DNA of 64,000 nt, from contig NC_003155.5 of NCBI RefSeq assembly GCF_000009765.2, forward strand, positions 6,138,001-6,202,000, given 5' to 3'. The position numbers and the translations under genes were made by a program. A model generated the notes under the pieces. That model ran no database searches. It worked only from the letters and a program-made list of their open reading frames with translations, and was not told where the DNA came from. This document shows positions 39,594-48,822 of the stretch, piece after piece; position 1 is the stretch's first letter; each line of letters begins with the position of its first letter. This stretch comes from Streptomyces avermitilis MA-4680 = NBRC 14893. Lineage in GTDB: Bacteria > Actinomycetota > Actinomycetes > Streptomycetales > Streptomycetaceae.

Positions 39594-41788
39594 GACGAAG
39601 CGAGCAGGTCGCGGGCGGCCTGTGCGGGCGCCGGCACCGGCAGGGGCAGGTCCTGTTCGCCGAGCATCAGCGTCCGCACCACCCGCTCGGCCGCCCGCCC
39701 GTCGTCGAACTCGCAGAACCGCGCCCGGAACCCGGCCCGCAGCGCCGCCGACTCCTCGTCCCGCCACCCACCGCAGGCGAACAGCCACGCCAGCTCCCGG
39801 TGGGTACGCGTCACATGACCCGGCGCGTCGGCGGTGAGATCGAAGTAGGCGCCCCGGCTCGCGGTATAGGTCCCCCAGTCGTCGGCGTGGATCACGATCG
39901 GCCGGTCCAGGTTGGCGTAGTCGAACATCAGGGCCGAGTAGTCCGTGACCAGGACGTCCGAGGCGAGCATCAGCTCCTCGACGTGCGGCTCGGTCGTCGC
40001 GTCGACCAGGACGCCCCGCCGGTGCAGCTCGGCCAGCCCCATCCCGCGCGCCGGACCGTCCGCGAGCGAGGGATGCAGCCGTACGACGAGTGAGTGTCCC
40101 TCGCCCAGATCCTCCGCGAACCGGGCCAGGTCGATCCGGTCGACGTGGCCGCCCCTGACGTAGTCGCGGCGCGTCGGCGCGTACAGCACGACCGTGTGAC
40201 CGGCCGGGATGCCGAGGCGGGCGCGGACGTCGGCGCCGTCGCCGGGGCGCGCCCGGACGAGGACGTCGTTGCGGGGGCTGCCGGTGCGCACCGAGGTGAA
40301 GCGGCACGGATAGGCGCGGTCCCAGACCAGCTCGGAGTGGCGGTTGGCGACCAGGCTGTAGTCCCAGCGGTCGGCCCGGCGCAGCATCTGCGGCACGTCG
40401 AGGCCGTGCCGGGCGCCCGGCTTGTGCAGCAGATCGGCGCCCATGTACTTGAGCGGGGTGCCCTGGTGGGTGTGGATGTGCACGCTGCCGGGGCGCTTGG
40501 CCAGGGTGCCGGGCCAGTTGACGTTGTTGACGAAGTACGTGGCCCGGGCGGTGACCTGGTGATAGCGCAGGGAGTCCGGGACGACGTACTCGACGCCCGG
40601 CGGAAGCGAGGGCACCTGGTCCGCGCGGACCACCCACACGCCCCTGATGTGCGGGGCGAGCTCCCGGGCCGCGCGGTGCACGGCGGCCGGGTCGCCGAGC
40701 ACCCCGCGGTGCGAGAACGCCGAGTACACCGCGAGATGCGGGTCCAGCGGCCGGTGTCCGTGCACGTTTGACCAGCCGCGCTTGAGCCGTACGACGGCCG
40801 CGGCACGGACCTGGCGGGCGCGCAGGTCGAGCGACCTGGCCGCCCGCACGGCCCGGTAGCGGGTGAAACCGCCCTCCAGGACGCGGAGTCCGGGCGGCGT
40901 CGGACCGCCCTTGTGCTTGCGGAACAGCTCGGCCGTGCGCCGGAAGAACTCCTCCTTGTCCGACTCGGGCAGCCGGTCCGGCTTGGCGAGGACGTCCAGG
41001 CAGTGCTCACCCATCTTGTGACACAGACAGGGCCGCCAACTCGACAGCTCCGGGCGGGAGTCGACGTACGCGAAGACCCGCTCGTACTGGTCGTGGATGT
41101 CGAAGTGCTTGCGGCTGGTGGTGGACAGGATGCTGCCCGTGCGGCGCTGCCGGTAGGCGACGCAGATCCGGTCGAGCACGGCGATCCGCTCCGCGCCGAG
41201 CAGCGTGGGGAACGTCCAGGGCGTGTCCTCGTAGTAGCCGGGAGGGAACCGGAAGCCGTGCTTCTCCACGAAGTCGCGGCGGTAGACCTTGTTCCAGACC
41301 ACCATCAGCAGGTCGAGGATCTCGGGACGCTCGGCGGCCGTGAAGGTGCCCGCGCCCGCCTCGGCCAGCACCCGCGCCAGGACGTTTCTGCGGGTGCCGC
41401 CCCACCAATAGGTGCGCGCGTAGTCGAAGACGAGCACATCGGGGCCGTCCGGGCCGGGGAGCTCGTCGAGGCGGTCGGCCAGCGCGCGCAGGGCGCCCGG
41501 GGTGAGGGTGTCGTCGCTGTCGAGGAAGAAGAGGTAGTCCCCGGTGGCGTGCGGCATTCCGGCGTTGCGTGCCCGGCCCAGGCCGACGTTCTCCGGCAGG
41601 TGCAGCACGCGTACGCGCGGGTCGCGGGCCGCGTACGCGTCGAGGATGGCGCCGCAGCCGTCCGGCGAGCAGTCGTCGACGGCGATCACTTCCAGATCCC
41701 GGTACGACTGCCCGAGGACCGAGTCGAGGCACTCGCGCAGATAGCCCTGCACCTTGAAGACGGGGACGATGATGCTGAAGCGGGGCAC
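39590..41788 (-). CDS. Two-domain GT2 / TagF-like polymerase
   Basis: A 732-residue protein. The N-terminal GT2 domain is intact: FSIIVPVFKVQGYL, VIAVDDCSPDG, GLGRARNAG and FFLDSDDTL. The C-terminal TagF/TagB domain has HQGTPLKYMG with the catalytic His at 441, YAPTRRDYVRG, VRLHPSLADG and VTDYSALMFDYANLDRPIV. One polypeptide could thus both glycosylate and polymerise a glycosyl- or polyol-phosphate chain. It starts 5 bases after the preceding gene stop at 41794 in an operon with two paralogues. Confidence 0.87.
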   Translation of the reverse strand: MPRFSIIVPVFKVQGYLRECLDSVLGQSYRDLEVIAVDDCSPDGCGAILDAYAARDPRVRVLHLPENVGLGRARNAGMPHATGDYLFFLDSDDTLTPGALRALADRLDELPGPDGPDVLVFDYARTYWWGGTRRNVLARVLAEAGAGTFTAAERPEILDLLMVVWNKVYRRDFVEKHGFRFPPGYYEDTPWTFPTLLGAERIAVLDRICVAYRQRRTGSILSTTSRKHFDIHDQYERVFAYVDSRPELSSWRPCLCHKMGEHCLDVLAKPDRLPESDKEEFFRRTAELFRKHKGGPTPPGLRVLEGGFTRYRAVRAARSLDLRARQVRAAAVVRLKRGWSNVHGHRPLDPHLAVYSAFSHRGVLGDPAAVHRAARELAPHIRGVWVVRADQVPSLPPGVEYVVPDSLRYHQVTARATYFVNNVNWPGTLAKRPGSVHIHTHQGTPLKYMGADLLHKPGARHGLDVPQMLRRADRWDYSLVANRHSELVWDRAYPCRFTSVRTGSPRNDVLVRARPGDGADVRARLGIPAGHTVVLYAPTRRDYVRGGHVDRIDLARFAEDLGEGHSLVVRLHPSLADGPARGMGLAELHRRGVLVDATTEPHVEELMLASDVLVTDYSALMFDYANLDRPIVIHADDWGTYTASRGAYFDLTADAPGHVTRTHRELAWLFACGGWRDEESAALRAGFRARFCEFDDGRAAERVVRTLMLGEQDLPLPVPAPAQAARDLLASS

Positions 41789-41793
41789 GGTGG

Positions 41794-43983
41794 TCAGCTC
41801 CTCACGAGGGCCGGGGCCGGGGTGCGCTCGGCGAGCGGGACGACGGGCGGGATCGCCTGCGGCGGCTGGCCGAGCAGCACCCGCCGTACGACCCGTTCGG
41901 CGGCCCGGCCGTCGTCGAACTGGCAGAAGCGCTCACGGAACCGGGCGCGCAGCACGGCCGACCCGGCGTCCGCGTACGATCCGTCGGCGAACAGGCCGGC
42001 CAACTCCTCGGGGGTACGCGCCACGTGCCCGGGCGGGCCCTCCAGCAGGTCGAAGTAGACGCCCCGCGTCTCCCGGTAGACCTCCCAGTCGTCCGCGTAC
42101 ACGACGATCGGGCGGTCCAGGTTGGCGTAGTCGAACATGATCGACGAGTAGTCCGTGATCAGCGCGTCGGCGGCCAGACAGACGTCCTCGGAGGAACGGT
42201 GCCGGGTGACGTCGATGATCCGGCCGCCGCCCCCGCGGTCGCCCTCGTCGTAGAAGTAGTGGGCGCGCAGCAGTACGACGAAGTCCTCGCCGAGCGCCTC
42301 GCAGAACGCCTCCAGGTCCAGCCGCGCCTCGAAGCCCGCGCTGTGGTCGCGGTGGGTGGGCGCGTACAGGAGGGCCGTCTTGCCGTCCGGGACGCCGAGT
42401 TCGCGCCGGACGCGGGCGACGTCGTCGGCGGTCGCCGTGTAGTAGACGTCGTTGCGCGGATAGCCGTATTCGAGGGCTTCCCAGGTGCCGGGAAAGGCCC
42501 GTTCCCACATCTCGGTGGAGTGGCGGTTGGCGGAGAGGTTGTAGTCCCAGCGGTCCACGCGGGTCAGCAGCTTGGCGAAGCTGCCGGTCGCCGCCGCCAC
42601 CACCGGGTACGTCGACTGGTCGACGCCCATCTTCTTCAGCGGGGTGCCGTGCTGGGTCTGGAGGTGCACGCTGCCGGGGCGCTTGACGACCCCGTCGGCG
42701 AAGTTGGCGTTGTTGATCAGGTACTTGGCGCGCGCCAGCACGTCCCAGTACCCCTGGCTCCCGATGACCGCGTGCTCGACACCGGGCGGCAGCTCGCCCA
42801 CCGCGTCCGCCTCGACCAGGAACACCGACCGCAGATGCGGGGCGAGTTCGCGGGCCTTGGCGTGGATCGCGGCCGGGTTGCAGGCGTAGCCGCGGCCCCA
42901 GTACGCGCAGTACACGGCGAGGTTCTCGTCGAGCGGGCGGCGCAGCCCCAGGGCGTACCGGGTGCGGGTGCGCGGCATCCGCGGGCGCGGGATCCGTTCC
43001 GCTGCCTTCGCCACGCTCCGGTTGGCGCCGCGCAGGGCCCAGAACGCGCTGTACGCACCGGCCGCCAGCAGCCGGTGCTGCACCCCGACGCTGCCCGGCG
43101 GCGGCTGGAAGGCGGCCGGGCGATGCCGCCGGTAGAGCCGCCCCGCCCGCCGGAAGAAGGCACGCCGGCGACGGGCGGGCAGCCGCTCGGGACGGGCGGC
43201 CGTCTTCAGGACCGCGGCGAACAGCTGTCCGAACAGCGGCCCCGACCGGTAGGCCGGCAGGCCCAGTTCGGCGGCACGGGTGAGCACCAGGTCGATCTGG
43301 TCGAGGAGTTCGAGCTGGTGCTCACCCGGCACGGCGAGCCGGCTGCCCTGCCGTCGCAGCAGATGCCGTACGCACACCGAGCGCAGCAGGGCGACCCGCT
43401 CGGCGGCGAGCGTGACCAGGCCGCCCCAGCCGATGTCGGTGAACAGGCCCGCGGGGAAGGCGAGCCGGTGCTCCGTGACGAACGCGCGGCGGTAGGCGGC
43501 GCTCCAGGCCGGGAGGGTGACGCCGGTCAGGTGCGGGGCCTCGGCGGGGGCGAAGGCGCCGTGCGGGGCCCGGCCGAGCGGGGGCGTGTTCGTCTTCTCG
43601 GCCTCCCACCAGTGGACCCGCTCGTGGCCGAAGTACACGGCGTCCACCTCGCCGGTCTCCTTCAGGCGCGCGTCGAGCGCGGCCAGTGCGCCCGGCGCGA
43701 GGACGTCGTCGCCGTCGAGGAACAGCAGATACGTGCCGGTCGCCGCCGCGAGGCCGGTGTTGCGCGCCGCGCTCAGCCCGCCGGAGGGCGGTGACACGAC
43801 CGGGACCACGCGGGCGTCCCGCCCGGTGTACTCGGCCACGACCGCACCCGCCGGGGAACCGGGGGCGTCGCGGACCGGGATCAGCTCGAAGTCGCCGAAG
43901 GACTGGGTGAGGACCGAGTCCAGCGACCGGGACAGACGGCCGGCTACGTCATGGGTGGGGACGATGATGCTGAAGCGGGGCAT
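41794..43983 (-). CDS. Two-domain GT2 / TagF-like polymerase
   Basis: A 729-residue paralogue. The GT2 domain keeps FLDGDDVL but reads PVRDAPGSPAG where relatives have VDDCSPDG, so nucleotide binding may differ. The TagF domain is complete: QHGTPLKKMG with His at 445, YAPTHRDHSAG, LRAHYFYDEG, ITDYSSIMFDYANLDRPIVVYADDWEVYR. The C-terminal end (PPVVPLAERTPAP) resembles that of the protein at 23138, so these two are probably the closest pair. Confidence 0.86.
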   Translation of the reverse strand: MPRFSIIVPTHDVAGRLSRSLDSVLTQSFGDFELIPVRDAPGSPAGAVVAEYTGRDARVVPVVSPPSGGLSAARNTGLAAATGTYLLFLDGDDVLAPGALAALDARLKETGEVDAVYFGHERVHWWEAEKTNTPPLGRAPHGAFAPAEAPHLTGVTLPAWSAAYRRAFVTEHRLAFPAGLFTDIGWGGLVTLAAERVALLRSVCVRHLLRRQGSRLAVPGEHQLELLDQIDLVLTRAAELGLPAYRSGPLFGQLFAAVLKTAARPERLPARRRRAFFRRAGRLYRRHRPAAFQPPPGSVGVQHRLLAAGAYSAFWALRGANRSVAKAAERIPRPRMPRTRTRYALGLRRPLDENLAVYCAYWGRGYACNPAAIHAKARELAPHLRSVFLVEADAVGELPPGVEHAVIGSQGYWDVLARAKYLINNANFADGVVKRPGSVHLQTQHGTPLKKMGVDQSTYPVVAAATGSFAKLLTRVDRWDYNLSANRHSTEMWERAFPGTWEALEYGYPRNDVYYTATADDVARVRRELGVPDGKTALLYAPTHRDHSAGFEARLDLEAFCEALGEDFVVLLRAHYFYDEGDRGGGGRIIDVTRHRSSEDVCLAADALITDYSSIMFDYANLDRPIVVYADDWEVYRETRGVYFDLLEGPPGHVARTPEELAGLFADGSYADAGSAVLRARFRERFCQFDDGRAAERVVRRVLLGQPPQAIPPVVPLAERTPAPALVRS

Positions 43984-44112
43984 TCCGGTCTCTCTGTCGG
44001 GGGCTCATTTCTCACCGGGGTGCTGATGGGTGCTGATCCGCGGGTCAGCGGCCCGGTCGTCCGAAGGGGCGCCGGCTGACGACGGGGGTTCCCCTGTTCG
44101 AGCGAAGGTGCT

Positions 44113-46449
44113 TCACGGACTGTCGACGACGGGGACGGGACCGGCCGGGTGCGGCACCGTCGCGAGCGGCGGCCTCGCCAGAGCCGCCGCGGCCGACGGG
44201 ACGGGATGGCGCCCGGCCAGCGGCACGACCGGCGGCAGACCCGTCGCCCCGCCGTCGCCCTCGCTGTTCCTTTCGCCTTCCCTTGCGCCTTCGCCGAGCA
44301 CGATCCGGCGCACCACCCGCTCGGCGGCGCGCCCGTCGTCGTACGGGCAGAAACGCGCGCGGAACGCGGCACGCAGCTGCGCCGCACGCGAGCCGCGCCA
44401 GTGGCCGGTGGCGAAGATGTCGATCAGCTCCTCCTCGGTGCGGGCGACCGCGCCCGGCGGGAAGGCGCGCAGGTCGAAGTAGGTGCCGCGGGCCGCCTCG
44501 TACGCCTCCCAGTCGTCCGCGTACACGACGATCGGGCGGTCCAGATTGGCGTAGTCGAACATCAGGGACGAGTAGTCGGTGACCAGCGCGTCCGAGGCCA
44601 GGCACAGGGACTCGACGCTCGGATGGCCGCTCACGTCGATCAGACGGGCGCCGTCGGAGCGGGTGAGGGGCGCGCCGTACGAGGGGTGCGCGCGGGTCAG
44701 CACCACATAGCGCGGGCCGAGCTGCCGCAGGACGCGTTCCAGGTCGAGGAGGTGGCGCTGGGAGCGGCGGTAGTCGCGGTACGTCGGCGCGTACAGGATC
44801 GCCACCGAGCCGTGCGGGATGCCGAGCGACTCGCGCAGCCGGGTCACGTCCGCCGAAGTCGCCTGCTGGAAGCGGTCGTTACGGGGCTGGCCGTACTCCA
44901 GCGTGGTGAACCCGGACGGGAAGACGCGCTCCCATACAAGGGTGGAGTGGCGGTTGGCGGACAGGCAGTAGTCCCACTGGTCGGCGCCGCGCAGCACCTG
45001 GGCGAAGTCCGTGTCGCGGGCCGCCGCCGGCCGGTCCTGGAGGTCGAGACCCATGCGCTTGAGCGGGGTCCCGGCGTGCGTCTGGATCACGATCTGGCCG
45101 GGGCGCTTGCGCAGCCGGCGGTCGAAGTCGGCGTTGCTGACCAGGTACTTGGAGCGGGCGAGCGCCGTCCAGTACGCGGCCGAGCCGGGCCGCACCCGGC
45201 GCGTCGCGGCCGGGACGGTGTGGTGGTGCTCGGGGCGCGCGATCCACGCCGTGCGGATGTGCGGCGCGAGCGTGCGGAACGCGGCCTCCAAGGCGCCCGG
45301 GTTGCAGCCGTGACCCTGCCCCTGGTGGCTGGCGAAGACGGCACGGTCGGCGCGCACGGGCAGCCGGCGCTGGAGGCGGTAGTGCGCCTGGAGCGCGACG
45401 CCGGCCAGGCGGCCGAGGACGGCGGTGGCCGACCGCGCGGTGCGGACGCGGGTGCGGGAGGCCAGGGACAGCAGACGGTAGGTGCGGTGGCTGCCCAGGC
45501 GGACGAGGACGTGCCGCAGCCGGAACCGGGGACGGGCCGGGGGACCCGGGGTGCGGTGGCGGCGGTAGTGGGCGCGGGCCCGGCGCAGGAACTCGGCGTG
45601 GCTGCCGCGCGGCAGCCGGCCGCGCCGGGTGAACACCGTCGCCACATGGTCGACCATGCGGCGGAACAGCACCGGCCGCCAGTGCGCCAGTTCGGGATGC
45701 CCGTCGAGATACGCGAAGACCCGGTCGTACTGGCCGAAGATGTCGAAGTGCCCCCGGCCGGTGGTGCCGAGGATGTTGCCCCGGCGGCGCTGGCGGTAGT
45801 GGACGCAGACCCGGTCGAGGGTGGCGACCGTCTCCGCGGCCATCAGCGCCGGATACGTCCAGGGCGTGTCCTCGTAGAGGCCGGGCGGGAACGTGAAGCC
45901 CTCGCGCTCGACGAACTCCCGGCGGTACGCCTTGTTCCAGACCACCATCAGGACGTTGAGCAGGCCCGGACGGTCGTCGAGGCGGAACGGCGCCGGACCC
46001 TGCTCGGTGAGCTGCCCCGCCTCCCGGTTGCGGACGGTCTCGCCCGACCAGAACGTGCGCGCGTAGTCGTAGACCAGGACGTCCGGTTCGGAGGTCTCCT
46101 TGATCCGGTCGGCGACGGCCTGGAGTGCGCCCGGCGTCAGGCTGTCGTCGGCGTCCAGGAAGATCAGGTAGTCGCCGGTGGCCTCGGCCAGGGCCGCGTT
46201 GCGGGCCCGGCCCAGACCCGTGTTCTGTGGCAGGTGGACGGGCCGTACCCGGGTGTCACGGGCCGCGAACTCGTCGATGATCGCGCCGCAGGCGTCGGGT
46301 GAGCAGTCGTCGACCGCGATCAGTTCGAGGTCCGGGAAGGACTGCTCCAGCACGGATTCGAGGCACTCATGCAGGTACGCCTGAACCTTGTACGCGGGGA
46401 CGATGACACTGAACCTGGGCAACGGACATCCATGGGTCGGCGCGGGCAT
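44113..46449 (-). CDS. Two-domain GT2 / TagF-like polymerase, first gene of the operon
   Basis: A 778-residue protein, closest in its first half to the one at 39590. GT2 domain with FSVIVPAYKVQAYL, LIAVDDCSPDA and DADD at 99-102; TagF domain with HAGTPLKRMG (His458), YAPTYRDYRRS, LTRAHPSYGAP and VTDYSSLMFDYANLDRPIVVYADDWEAYE. A 60-residue Pro/Ala-rich tail is extra. The 129-base gap to the next gene could hold a second promoter. Confidence 0.87.
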   Translation of the reverse strand: MPAPTHGCPLPRFSVIVPAYKVQAYLHECLESVLEQSFPDLELIAVDDCSPDACGAIIDEFAARDTRVRPVHLPQNTGLGRARNAALAEATGDYLIFLDADDSLTPGALQAVADRIKETSEPDVLVYDYARTFWSGETVRNREAGQLTEQGPAPFRLDDRPGLLNVLMVVWNKAYRREFVEREGFTFPPGLYEDTPWTYPALMAAETVATLDRVCVHYRQRRRGNILGTTGRGHFDIFGQYDRVFAYLDGHPELAHWRPVLFRRMVDHVATVFTRRGRLPRGSHAEFLRRARAHYRRHRTPGPPARPRFRLRHVLVRLGSHRTYRLLSLASRTRVRTARSATAVLGRLAGVALQAHYRLQRRLPVRADRAVFASHQGQGHGCNPGALEAAFRTLAPHIRTAWIARPEHHHTVPAATRRVRPGSAAYWTALARSKYLVSNADFDRRLRKRPGQIVIQTHAGTPLKRMGLDLQDRPAAARDTDFAQVLRGADQWDYCLSANRHSTLVWERVFPSGFTTLEYGQPRNDRFQQATSADVTRLRESLGIPHGSVAILYAPTYRDYRRSQRHLLDLERVLRQLGPRYVVLTRAHPSYGAPLTRSDGARLIDVSGHPSVESLCLASDALVTDYSSLMFDYANLDRPIVVYADDWEAYEAARGTYFDLRAFPPGAVARTEEELIDIFATGHWRGSRAAQLRAAFRARFCPYDDGRAAERVVRRIVLGEGAREGERNSEGDGGATGLPPVVPLAGRHPVPSAAAALARPPLATVPHPAGPVPVVDSP

Positions 46450-46520
46450 CTGCCCGGAAACGGCCGAAGGGGTGATCCGGTTACGCCAGATGTGGCATCC
46501 GGGGGACGCCGGGGCGCAGG

Positions 46521-46551
46521 CAGGGGCGGACCGGTCGCCGGCCCGCCCCTG
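46521..46551. terminator. Hairpin after the sugar ABC genes
   Basis: CAGGGGCGG (46521-46529) pairs with CCGCCCCTG (46543-46551) and, after one mismatch, CCGG (46531-46534) pairs with CCGG (46538-46541). It follows the minus-strand permease stop at 46571. Confidence 0.65.
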
Positions 46552-46570
46552 TGACGGCGCACAGGACGCG

Positions 46571-47452
46571 TTACTTCACCGCGCCCGCCATCACCCCGGA
46601 CACGAACTGCCGCTGGAACGCGAAGAACACGGCCAGCGGGATCACCATCGAGATGAACGCGCCCGGCGCCAGGATCTCGATGTTGCTGCCGAACTGCCGC
46701 ACCTGCTGCTGGAGGGCGACCGTCAGCGGCTGCGAGCTGGAGTCCGAGAAGACCAGGGCGACCAGCATGTCGTTCCACACCCACAGGAACTGGAAGATCC
46801 CCAGGGACGCGATGGCCGGCGCGCCCAGCGGCAGCACCACGGTCGCGAACAGCCGTGCCTCGCCCGCCCCGTCGAGACGCGCCGCCTCCAGCAGCTCCCG
46901 CGGGATCTCCGCGAAGAAGTTGCGCAGCAGGAAGATGGCGAACGGGAGCCCGAAGCCGACATGGAAGAGGACCACGCCGATGATGTCGCCGAAGATCCCG
47001 ACCTTGCCGAAGAGATCGGAGAGCGGGATCAGCGCCACCTGCACCGGCACCACGAGCAGCGCCACCACCACCATGAACCACCAGTCGCGGCCCTTGAAGT
47101 CCATCCACGCGAAGGCGTAGCCGGCCATCGCGCCGATGACGACGACGAGCAGGGTCGCCGGCACCGTGATCCAGACGGTGTTGAACAGGGCGTGCGTGAC
47201 GTCACCGTTCTCCAGGAGCGACCGGTAGCTCTTCGCGGTCAGCTGAGAGGGGGCCGTGAAGACCTTCCACCAGCCCGAGGCGGCGATGTCGGTCGGTTCC
47301 CGGAACGACGAGACCAGCAGACCGAACGCGGGCACCAGCCAGAACAGGGCGACCAGCAGGAGGAAGACGCGCAGCACGCCGCCCGCCGCACCGCTCGCCA
47401 CCCGGGCGGCCAGGGACCGCTTGGCACGTACGGAGGTGTCGAGGGCGCTCAC
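46571..47452 (-). CDS. Sugar ABC importer permease, MalG type
   Basis: A 293-residue permease with six helices. The cytoplasmic EAA loop that contacts the ATPase is ELLEAARLDGAGEARLFATVVLPLGAPA. GTG start at 47452 overlaps the preceding stop (47449-47452). It works with the MalF-type permease and the lipoprotein upstream; no ATPase gene is present, so a shared MsiK-type ATPase is expected, as is usual in Streptomyces. Confidence 0.92.
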   Translation of the reverse strand: MSALDTSVRAKRSLAARVASGAAGGVLRVFLLLVALFWLVPAFGLLVSSFREPTDIAASGWWKVFTAPSQLTAKSYRSLLENGDVTHALFNTVWITVPATLLVVVIGAMAGYAFAWMDFKGRDWWFMVVVALLVVPVQVALIPLSDLFGKVGIFGDIIGVVLFHVGFGLPFAIFLLRNFFAEIPRELLEAARLDGAGEARLFATVVLPLGAPAIASLGIFQFLWVWNDMLVALVFSDSSSQPLTVALQQQVRQFGSNIEILAPGAFISMVIPLAVFFAFQRQFVSGVMAGAVK

Positions 47453-48804
47453 CGCTCGCGCTCCTTCCTCAGACGGCGGAGGTTGACGAACATCACCGGC
47501 AGGACGAGCAGCAGCAGGATGACGCCGATCGCGCTGCCCACGCCGTAGTTGCCGCCGCCGCCGAAGGACGACAGGAACAGTTGCAGGGCGAGGACGTTGG
47601 CGTCGTCCTGGGTGGGCTGCGGCGCGATGATGTAGACCAGGTCGAAGATCTTCATCACGTTGATCATCAGCGTGACGAGGACGACGACCAGGACCGGCGC
47701 GAGCAGCGGCACCGTGACCTTCCGGAACACCTGCCACTCGTTGGCGCCGTCCACCCGGGCGGCCTCCAGGAGATTGCGGTCCACCCCGGCCAGGCCCGCC
47801 GCGATCAGCACCATCGCGAAGCCCGCCCACATCCACACGTACGAGCCGATGATGGCCGGGGTGACCAGGGTCGGGCCGAGCCAGTCGACGCCGTTGTAGG
47901 GCGCGGCGAAGTTCGAGCCGGGCAGGCGCAGCCGGGCTCCGTCGGCCCGGTCCGGCAGGCTGAACGTGCCGTCGGCGCCGCTCCGCGCGGAGGCGACCAC
48001 CGTGCCGTCCTTGACCGCCTCGACCGTGACCCCCTTCAGCGCCTTCTCGCCCGGGTCGACCTTGCCCTTGGTGCCGCCCCCGCCGAGCTTGAAGTCCAGC
48101 CAGACGGTGCCGGTGACGCCGCTGCCCGACGGCTCCTCGGCGTCCGCGGGAGTGCCGGGGAGCCTGTTCGGCGCTATGCCGACGAGGGGGAGCAGGGCCG
48201 GGGTGCCCGCGTGGACCGTCCCCGTCGTGGTGAAGGAGCCGCCGCTGGACGCCTTCAAGTCGCTGACCTGGGCGTTCGGGCGGGCCTTCGGATAGACGGA
48301 GGAGTCCACGAACGCGTCGTGCACGGAGGTGACGACCGCGTTGGCGACGCCCTGGTTCGGATCCTGCTCGTACACCAGCCGGAAGATGATGCCGGCGGCG
48401 AGCATGGAGATCGCCATCGGCATGAAGACGATCAGCTTGAACGCCGTTCCCCAGCGCACCCGTTCGGTCAGCACGGCGAAGATCAGGCCGAGGACCGTGA
48501 CGATCGCCGGGGCGACCGCCACCCAGATCGCGGTGTTGCGGACCGCGGTCAGGGTCCGGCTGTCGGTGAAGATCTCGCCGTAGTTCTGGAGGCCTACGAA
48601 GCCCGAGCCGTCGGCGTCGTACAGGCTGCGCCAGACCGAGTACCCGATCGGGTAGACCACGAGCGCGCCGAGCAGCACCAGCGCGGGCAGCAGGAACAGC
48701 ACCGCCACCCACAGCCTGGTCCCGGTCACGCTCTTGCGCGGGGCGGCGGAGGAGACCGGCGGCGGTGCGCCGGCGCCCTCCGCCTTCGCTACCGAAGACG
48801 ACAT
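47449..48804 (-). CDS. Sugar ABC importer permease, MalF type, with external Ig-like insert
   Basis: A 451-residue permease, about 140 residues longer than usual. The normal MalF core is split after the third helix (near 145) and resumes at about 311. The insert starts with a Ser/Thr-rich stretch and holds at about 228-298 a segment of Ig-like/SdrD-B type (TGTVWLDFKLGG, ALKGVTVEAVKDGTVV, ARSGADGTFSLP). It should lie outside the membrane and could touch the binding protein or the wall. EAA loop: NLLEAARVDGANEWQVFRKVTVP at 344-366. Confidence 0.88.
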   Translation of the reverse strand: MSSSVAKAEGAGAPPPVSSAAPRKSVTGTRLWVAVLFLLPALVLLGALVVYPIGYSVWRSLYDADGSGFVGLQNYGEIFTDSRTLTAVRNTAIWVAVAPAIVTVLGLIFAVLTERVRWGTAFKLIVFMPMAISMLAAGIIFRLVYEQDPNQGVANAVVTSVHDAFVDSSVYPKARPNAQVSDLKASSGGSFTTTGTVHAGTPALLPLVGIAPNRLPGTPADAEEPSGSGVTGTVWLDFKLGGGGTKGKVDPGEKALKGVTVEAVKDGTVVASARSGADGTFSLPDRADGARLRLPGSNFAAPYNGVDWLGPTLVTPAIIGSYVWMWAGFAMVLIAAGLAGVDRNLLEAARVDGANEWQVFRKVTVPLLAPVLVVVLVTLMINVMKIFDLVYIIAPQPTQDDANVLALQLFLSSFGGGGNYGVGSAIGVILLLLVLPVMFVNLRRLRKERER

Positions 48805-48822
48805 GTCCTGGTGTCCGCGCCG

